The position numbers and the translations under genes were made by a program. From Hydractinia symbiolongicarpus (taxonomy: Eukaryota > Cnidaria > Hydrozoa > Anthoathecata > Hydractiniidae): a stretch of DNA of 60,000 nucleotides. Position 1 is the stretch's first letter. Every line of letters starts with the position of its first letter. The notes under the pieces are model-generated. The model saw nothing but the letters and a program-made list of their open reading frames with translations. It was not told where the DNA came from and made no database searches. The stretch covers positions 24,740,001-24,800,000 of the forward strand of contig NC_079883.1 in the NCBI RefSeq assembly GCF_029227915.1, written 5' to 3'. Positions 52,787 through 60,000 of the stretch are shown piece after piece.

Positions 52787-54899
52787 TTCTTCTGTCACTG
52801 ATGCTATTCTCTTCAGTCTGAACTAAATAGAGTTCTTGTTTGTTGGAAAAGTGTTACTTAAATGCGATGAGTGTTCTTCTTAAACTTTAAATGAAAGAAA
52901 TTGATTTTAAAGACTTTTCACGATAAACATTTTATATAAAATTTCTATGTAGATACACCCGAGATTGAAAGAAGTTAGTTAGAGGAAAAATCACTTTTGA
53001 AACTTACAATCATATTATTTTGAAAATATTAGCAATAAAAATTTGTTAAAACTGCTGCTAATGTTTAATAAGACATTCGGGATTATCCAGCCAAACTTTT
53101 CACGACGCTCGGCTGAGTCTCCAAGCCTTATGTTCCGGTTCGGTTCCAGCAGTGGTTATTTTGTTGTTTTATATTTGTGTGTTTTTATTTATTTAATAGT
53201 ACATATTTCTACTAGAGATATAATGTACAATAGTTGCACGAGGTTATAAGATATATTCCTAAGAATTCAGCAGTTTCTTTATATGAGACTTTAAAAACAC
53301 TTTATTTAACCATTAAATCCATTTGTGGAGTATTTAAAACAAAGGCATTTTTAACTGTGTATTATTTAACACTGTCAACAATATAGTGTTAAATTTAAAA
53401 ACAGTATACTTTTGGAGTCCTTGTAGTTATTTTGTTTTTATCGTTTAAACATTTCCACCACTATTTTTCAAAACTTCGCAGGGATCAAATTTCGTGAATA
53501 GGCTCATCCATCCGCGAATTTTTTGGTTTAGTTTCTTGTCACAATAAACACTTAAGTATTGTAAAGACTTTAATTTAACTTATACAATCCATAATTTCTT
53601 TTCACATTTTCCTGACAAACACAAAACACAACTACTGAAATTTGTCGTGAATACTTCACGAGTAATGCAAGTAAAGTTTACAGCGAGAATGTTGGCATGA
53701 GCTCATTGCACAGAAATGATTACTTTTATTGAATCGCCACCTACTCCAGAATAACAACCGCCGTACTTTGTTATAGCCGAAATAGAGGTTATTATGCTTT
53801 TTTTCGTCTGGGACAATTGGTACTAAATGACGACGTAAGCAATTACTAAAATACTTTCCTATTTAACAGTGTTTAGACAGAATAATAAATACTGAACTAT
53901 CGTTGACTGTTGCGTCATTCTTTATTTCCAAGGCTTTTTGTGGGAGATATTACATGTTTTTAAATTGATTAGGTAGTTCTTTTGGTTTCGTCAAGGTTGA
54001 CATAATATATAAAAAAGAGTAAACAATTGTTAAGTACGTCCTATACATATAAAGTTACCGATGACAGCTTGTTGCGAGAGAGAAAGAATAGCATTGAACT
54101 GTTGAATATAAATTAGACGCGCTTCCAACGGAGCGTGTATAATCCGAAAAGAAACTTCGTTTCCCGACATCTTCGAAATCGGGACACATCGCTTCTTTTT
54201 ACATCTTTCTGACAAACACAGAAAACAACTACCTTTTTGGTTGGCCGGCTGAAATCCGAGAAGTATATAATTTTCTAGCCGCTTGGTATGAAATAGGATG
54301 GTGACCTAGCATGTTATGACCCTCTTCAGTTTTTGCAAGGCAACATATCAAAAATTACTCGAATGGATCTTTAAGGTTCGTCAATGCTAAGTATTTTCTT
54401 AGCCAAAATGCTGGACATGTAGCAGAATCGCTTTTAGTTGGTGTGTTTTTGATGTTTCTAAAAGTATTTTGAATAAGTCGGCCTTCTCGTTTATATTTTT
54501 TATCTTCAAGTTTAATAGTTCGCTAATTCTAAAAAGCCCTGCAAACCCTAAAATAGCAATCAAAAGAAATTTTAAATGAATTAAGTTTTGCGAAGTGCAA
54601 TATATTTCGACTAGATCGTTTCAAATCTCGATGGTATAAGGCTCTTTTCTGTAGCTGTTTTTGGATTGGACAAGACGTTTGGCTCCTGTAAACACGAGTT
54701 TAACCATTGTAGCATCGGTTGGAGGAAAACATTGCCTGGATATGTCCCAAGCGGATTCTAAATAAAACGTTAGTTATGCTATTGGTAGACTGGTTTGATA
54801 ATATTAATTTCTTAAAGTAAATGCATATAGAAAATGGATCTGCCGGAGAGTATGGAACCTCGTAATAGTTTTTAAGAAATAAGATAAGAAAACAATGTC
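52787..54899. other. AT-rich spacer after the secreted-protein gene
   Basis: The 3' UTR of the upstream gene occupies about the first 270 bp (AATAAA at 53034). Beyond it I recognise no gene. Two similar stretches with CTGACAAACACA near 53613 and 54210 hint at an old repeat pair. Confidence 0.4.
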
Positions 54900-55092
54900 T
54901 TGTCTTAGGATACTATTTTGAATAGAGTTTAACTTTTTCTTATTCTTTTCTTACAAATCTACCCATTGGATAAAGCCCACCTTTATTTTTCAAATGCTCT
55001 GTTGGAAAAAGCTGCGTCGAAAAGTTGTGGCAATAAACATGCTTTTTGTCTTAGGATACTATTTTGAATAGAGTTTAACTTTTTCTTATCCC
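54900..55092 (+). repeat. Direct repeat of about 43 bp, about 149 bp apart
   Basis: The stretch beginning GTCTTAGGATACTATTTTGA and ending TTTAACTTTTTCTTAT occurs at about 54901-54943 and again at about 55049-55091 with no visible change. The two copies lead into different sequences. Confidence 0.85.
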
Positions 55093-55129
55093 GAGGTCCA
55101 AGATGTGATCTCCTTCTCCAGTCAAGTTG

Positions 55130-55345
55130 CTCATTTTCTAACCAAGGCGGCTCTTTTCTAGCCAAGGCGGCTCTTTTTCTAGCCAAGGCAGCTCTTTCCC
55201 TAGCCAAGGTGGCTCATTCTGTAGCCAGTAAGGGCTCTTCACTCGACAAGGTGGCTTTTTAATTCGCCATGGTGACTCTAATGCTAGCCAAGTCGTAATT
55301 TTTTCTGGCCAAGACGGCCCTTTCACTAGACAAGACGGCTTAATC
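55130..55345 (-). repeat. Degenerate ~20-bp tandem repeat (GCCAAGGCGGCTCTTTT type)
   Basis: About ten units around TAGCCAAGGCGGCTCTTTTC, with increasing divergence to the right. On the minus strand it opens short frames rich in repeated AxxARK or PPWLEKE motifs, which I regard as by-products of the repeat. Confidence 0.75.
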
Positions 55346-55489
55346 GTAATTGTTTATAATTAGTTGATTTTGTTCAAAATATGTAAATTAATTAAAAACA
55401 AAAGAAGTAATAGGTTAACCCAAATTTTCTTGTTTCTTTTTTGACTGAAGTATCTAATAACAACGTACACAACTTAGTAATTAACAAGA

Positions 55490-55638
55490 TGGCTGAAGAG
55501 CTACGAAGCTGTGGAACCAATGTTATCACGAAGCTGGTTTTTTTTGTTACTCTAGGATATGCGAATCCTATTTCCAATCATCAACGTATCGGAAGTCAAT
55601 TAAAAAACTCATGCCTCGATTGCGTAGCATTTGCAACA
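55490..55638 (+). other. Candidate first exon of a small secreted protein
   Basis: ATG at 55490 gives MAEELRSCGTNVITKLVFFV, a hydrophobic stretch that could be a signal peptide, then CLDCVAFAT, ending at a GTGATG donor-like site (55639). No following exon was identified, so this is a weak candidate only. Confidence 0.25.
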
Positions 55639-55739
55639 GGTGATGCTAGACTAATTACTAAAAATCGTTTTTTATTACTTTTCACAAACTCAAGACTGAA
55701 ATATAATGAAATAAAATGTTACATCATTTTTTGATTAAA

Positions 55740-58700
55740 AAAGTTTTCTAATAAAATTTGTACTAGTAAAAGCATGTTTAGATAAAACAAAATCCCTGCC
55801 TAAGAGCTATAGTTTATGTCAATAAAGTATATACATCATTGACAAAACACGTTAAAGTATGGAAGATCAGAAATTCATTTAAGCAACAAAAGGTGAGCAT
55901 TGCAATTTAGGTTGATCACTTAGTCCAGTTAAACCATTTCGCACAACCAGTGTGGAGTGCTTCCAGTAAAACTCTTACAGAGGTCTGTTATAACAAAAAC
56001 TGTCAGACGACATATTTCATTTTACTTCATCTGTTTCCCTATAAAGGTTGCAAAACTAATGTTAAACAATGACCGGTCACACAGTCAACACAATAAACCA
56101 TATTGACCACCAGGATACAGGTATGTGTGTTACACATCCAATGAGAAGGACCTTTAGAAATATAAACATAACATGACAAATTATTACTTCTCTCGGTTAA
56201 GCGCACAAGATTGAATATATATATACTGTATCAGAAAAGACAAGCTATTAAGCTTGCACTGTTAATACTTTATTTATAGCATGACTAATAAAGAATGAGC
56301 TTTTGGTGTTTTTTTACAGCGAAAAGATTAAATAGGCTGCCAAAATTGTAGAACCCCACCTGTTTAGTCACCTAACAGAAAGCTCAATAATAATATAGGT
56401 GTATCCAAATTGTAATTTTGTGCCAGGGACGCCCGAATAAAGGGATGACAAGGAGATATATCATGGGCGAAAATCTAAAAAGGATAATTAGCCATTACAG
56501 GGTAATTATACGGTACAGTAAAATTACCTGCAGAGATCTTATTTGCTTAAATTACCACACTTCAAAATCAACCTTCAGATCTGCCATAACATGTTATGCT
56601 TCAGTAAAAAAAAGCAACTGCGCATGAAAGTATTCATTTTTAAAATATTACCGGCTAATTAACCGTATAAATGCGAATTTTACTAGAACTGCATGGCTTC
56701 AGCTTTATCATAACAAATATGACGGCTTTTACTGTATAATTAGCCGTGTATATAGTGTATATATAATTAGCTGATTTAATTTATGAATGCTCTTCAAACG
56801 ACAACGCTGACTTTATGGATAAACATTGAAAAGAAGTAGGCAGGGGTGAAAAACATGAAAAGAAGGCATACTCTACAATATCGACATATTAAGACGGTTT
56901 CCATAGAAAAAAACTATATCACAGAGGATTGTCTTTTCTGAGGATACTTGATGAGGATATCATAGTATGTGACGGTGCGACAAAATTAAGTCAAAAATTT
57001 TAGTGATTGGTTGTCATGGTTACTCGTTGCTAGGAGAAGTATAGGCAAAATATGAAATTTTGCTGCTCGACGCCTAAACAAATTACTGAATAACATGCGT
57101 TATTTCAAGCGCCTTTTTGGCCGTTTTTGTTCCTCAAGGGACACGTGTAGGATTCAGTGAAGCGCATTCTCGCAAGGCTGACTTGTCTTCCAGAGAACTG
57201 ATGCGGTATTTTTTGGACGACAGGAGAGCCAAAACAGGGCAAAACAGACAATATCTCGACAAAATAACTAAAAGACAAAACTTCGATTTAAAAATCGGTT
57301 TCATTTAATCACTGGGTGGTACTAATGTCTGCATCCACAGAAGAAATTGTAAAGCGTGGGTGATTCGATCTTGAAAATTCTTGTTTCGCGTGGACTCCGA
57401 ACTTAAACGGTAAAAGACTTGTTTAAAGATTATTTTATGGACATTCTTGACTTGTGGATCGACTAAAGGTGTACGCCAGCACTATTTCGACCTGAGAAGC
57501 ACAAAATACCGAAGTCCGTACGTGGAAACTCTGACGAGTTCACTTCGGAGGGTGCGTCGTTAAGACAGCTTTCTGAATGCTTGTGGAACACCACATTTAA
57601 TATTCAGAACTGTCATATATTGTCTTAGGAGGCCCTAAAGTATCATCTAGCTATTGCAGGGAATTAAACATCGACGGAGGGGCAAGAAAGCTGTTTAAAA
57701 ATGCGAAAATGGTTGCTATGGGCGTTGCTATGCACTTATATTTGGGGTTGGTTGGAAAAAGTGGCAGAATGCGCAATAAAAACCTAAATTTGACATAAGC
57801 ACTACTTGCCACGTTATTCTAAGATGAATTTGCTGTCAGAAAACAGCTAAATGACAATTCTTGAAATTTTTTTTCTAGGGGAACCACCTTAAGGAAAATT
57901 GTGGAAATTTAAGCAAAAAAAGATCTCGACCGTATCATAGCCGTATAAGTGTCGACTAACTATCATGTTACAGGCTAATTATCAGTTCTCCCTGGCTGTT
58001 AACTTTCTTCTTCCTTATAGTCTGCATTTTATTATATGTCGATTTTTCCGATTTTATACACAAGCTTGGAAATCCCGTCAAAACGTAAACATTGAAACCC
58101 GTTTATACCACTAAGATAAAATATTTTTTATGTTGCTGTGAAGCTAACACATTAAATTATGATGTGGGGAAAGATACAGCTTCTAGTTTCTGCTGAAAAT
58201 TCGCACAAATTCCTGATCTTCTGGGATGTTAGGGAAGATATGCGTATCTCGGACGCGGTTAGTAAAATTGACGTTTAATTGGCCATTTTAAAAGTTGTAT
58301 AGCTCAGGTTTGGAAAAGATTCTGCAAATTTAGCTATGATACTCTCCTTTTTGATTGGGTGTCCCTACTATCCAGTGGAGGATTCGAAGTATTGTATGTA
58401 GAGAAAAGATGTTGTCTGGGTAAAGGGATGACCTCAGAAACAAGGGCTTCATCCGACGCACAGGCCTTGTTTCTTATACCGCTTTCTGCTCGGATAGTGA
58501 ATTTGATCCATGTATAATCAAAACCACCCTATCTGGCGTAAGCGGTCGGTCATTATGAAGGGTCTGTTTATAATTAACGAAAAGGCTACCTCTATATAAT
58601 TCTTTCTCGATTTGCTTGTTGGCCATGCTCAACAGATTTGGTAAGTGATCGATAACAAACCACGTGCGATTATTAGCGAGGTGAAAAAGGAAAGGGAAAA

Positions 58701-59339
58701 AATATGCTGTCTGGTTGCTAAAGAAAATTAAGTCACGTGATTTTATGGGTAATTATATTGGTAGGTGAAAGGCACCTGTAATGGTGAAATTTTAATTGGT
58801 TGAGAGCATCACTGCGCCTCGGGTAGGTGACATAATGTACAGTTGGTGATGGGCGATTGTAAAACAACGCAGAGGGGCCGTGCTGGAGACGTGGAACACG
58901 CGCACCTAGGGGTAATCTGGATGAATAGAAAACTTTCGAACGAGCTAGCGTCTATGTACAGTGAAATCAGTCGATGAAGTGTGCACAAGGGTAGAGCCTT
59001 GACTATAAAGGGGTAAAGGAAATGGTGAAGGTACTCATACACCCTTTTCTCTCGTTTATACGGACTCTCGAAACACGGGTACACTGCAGAGCTGGCTGCA
59101 CATGGGGCTGTTGAGCTACGGCGCGAGTAAAGTCTGTGTAAAATATGTATTACGCATTACATGTTAATTTACAAATAGAATAATATCCATTTTAATAGAT
59201 CCGTACCACGTGGTAGTGGTGATTGTTTGTTATACATTCTATATAATAAGTATACAATAAAAAATTTCACTGTCAAAAACGGATTCCTGAATAGTTGAAA
59301 TAGAAAGGATCTAACAACTACAAATCTTTTATAAAATAT
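55740..59339. other. AT-rich region without a recognised gene
   Basis: Several short patches with TAATTAGCC and its inverse (near 56487, 56655, 56740 and 57975) suggest decayed inverted repeats of an old element. A 63-codon frame at 57117-57308 has no family features. I can support no gene here. Confidence 0.4.
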
Positions 59340-60000
59340 TTGAAATATTTACCGTTTGTTGTTAACATTGACCAGAAATAGGAAGATTGCCACAAGGGAA
59401 TAAAGCAAACGCCTTTTGCTTTGTTATCTTTATGAATCAAAATTTCTCCAATTAACGAAACAGGGGGCAAGATCAATTAAATTGATGCGCCCGATTGAAA
59501 GTAAACGCATTAACACTAAAAAAACCGATACAACGAAACTTGGAGTTAATTCTCTTAAATTTAAATTCTGACTGTCGGCAAATCGGTCGTATGTAAATGA
59601 TCTCAATTTTGATTGCATAAATTTTAAAGTCGATCCCCCAGCTATCAGTGTCTTAGAGTTTTGAAAAGTTGTCTGCGATTAGATTAAATTCTCTCGGGAT
59701 TCAAGCCAATGTTAATTTGATATTAATTTGCATGCACAAATCGTAAAGTTCTATAGAGAGCTATTGAGATCTATTGAGATCATATTGTCGAAAAACCATT
59801 GTACATTTTCGTTCTGTAGTTGTAAACCGAAAGATTGAACAATGAATTTTACAGCTAAAACTTCGGGAGATGTTGGGCAAGTCGCAGATTCTTGGGGTGA
59901 GAATCTTTCGGCTGCTAATAAATTCTACAAATTTTGTACCACATATCCACCATACTCTGCATCGCTAGCTTCTGAGTAGACAAATTTTGATTACATGTTT
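59340..60000 (-). pseudogene. Decayed DIRS/Ngaro-like retroelement, RNase H region, running off the right edge
   Basis: Reading leftward on the minus strand I see, in shifting frames, IPREFNLIADNFSK followed by DSWGID (about 59690-59630), SVNAFTFNR (about 59500) and IPLWQSSYFW (about 59390-59366). This order (IPR..N..AD..S, D.WG, VDAFT, KWPSSPFW-like) is that of the RNase H end of DIRS-type reverse transcriptase proteins, which are followed by a tyrosine recombinase. Stops and frameshifts show it is dead. The reverse transcriptase itself would lie beyond the right edge. Confidence 0.65.

Noticed and set aside
54983-55326. Minus-strand frames with repeated AxxARK and PPWLEKE
   Set aside because: They follow the DNA repeat unit and have no start context or homology that I recognise.

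Overview
The window looks like AT-rich nuclear DNA from a cnidarian, most likely a hydrozoan. The evidence is intron-rich genes with GT/AG junctions, very AT-rich spacers, a secreted cysteine-rich gene of a type I know from cnidarians, and a dense load of DNA transposons including a Polinton/Maverick. The species assignment is inference; no rRNA or mitochondrial marker is present.

Region by region: (1) 279-7432, minus strand: GANAB, the catalytic alpha subunit of ER glucosidase II. Seventeen exons join in phase into about 867 codons, and the last exon(s) lie beyond the left edge. (2) 9256-10925: a small inverted-repeat element and a decayed non-LTR retrotransposon tail. (3) 11545-21300: a tandem satellite of about 128 bp units split by two nested DNA transposons. 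The first (11828-17780) is a complete 5.95 kb element with inverted ends, a 4-bp target duplication and an unbroken nine-exon, 965-codon transposase. That protein joins a RAG1-N-terminus-like Cys/RING region to a DDE-type transposase of the Chapaev/N-RAG-TP kind. The second (18112-21227) has ends of about 82 bp, a 9-bp target duplication and no recognisable gene, and it carries a tRNA-derived SINE. (4) 22330-23712: the 3' part of a hAT element, containing a perfect 39-bp palindrome. (5) about 24050-35545: a dead, shortened Polinton with protein-primed DNA polymerase B, integrase, major capsid protein, packaging-ATPase remnant, a BRO-N/DUF3627-type protein, a 23-residue-repeat protein and several small conserved reading frames. 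Nearly all long genes are broken. (6) 35897-36140: a long (TTTA)n array. (7) 36445-40048: a 3.6 kb element with 12-bp inverted ends and a 7-bp target duplication whose only gene encodes a coiled-coil plus Tudor-like protein, not a recognisable transposase. (8) 41843-45669: one possible first exon and a cluster of Helentron/HINE-like short elements; one of them holds a (GTCT)n core expanded to about 1.46 kb. (9) 46621-52786: a plus-strand secreted protein gene (PAN-like N-terminus, conserved C-terminal domain) whose large intron holds AACGTT-rich tandem repeats, a TTAA-flanked element and another HINE copy. (10) 52787-60000: mostly featureless AT-rich DNA, a degenerate GCCAAGGCGG repeat, and a decayed DIRS-like RNase H region running off the right edge.

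The two confident host genes are GANAB and the secreted protein. Most of the rest is mobile DNA. The observations most worth following are the intact RAG1-like transposon and the 3.6 kb element carrying an unexplained coiled-coil/Tudor-like gene.
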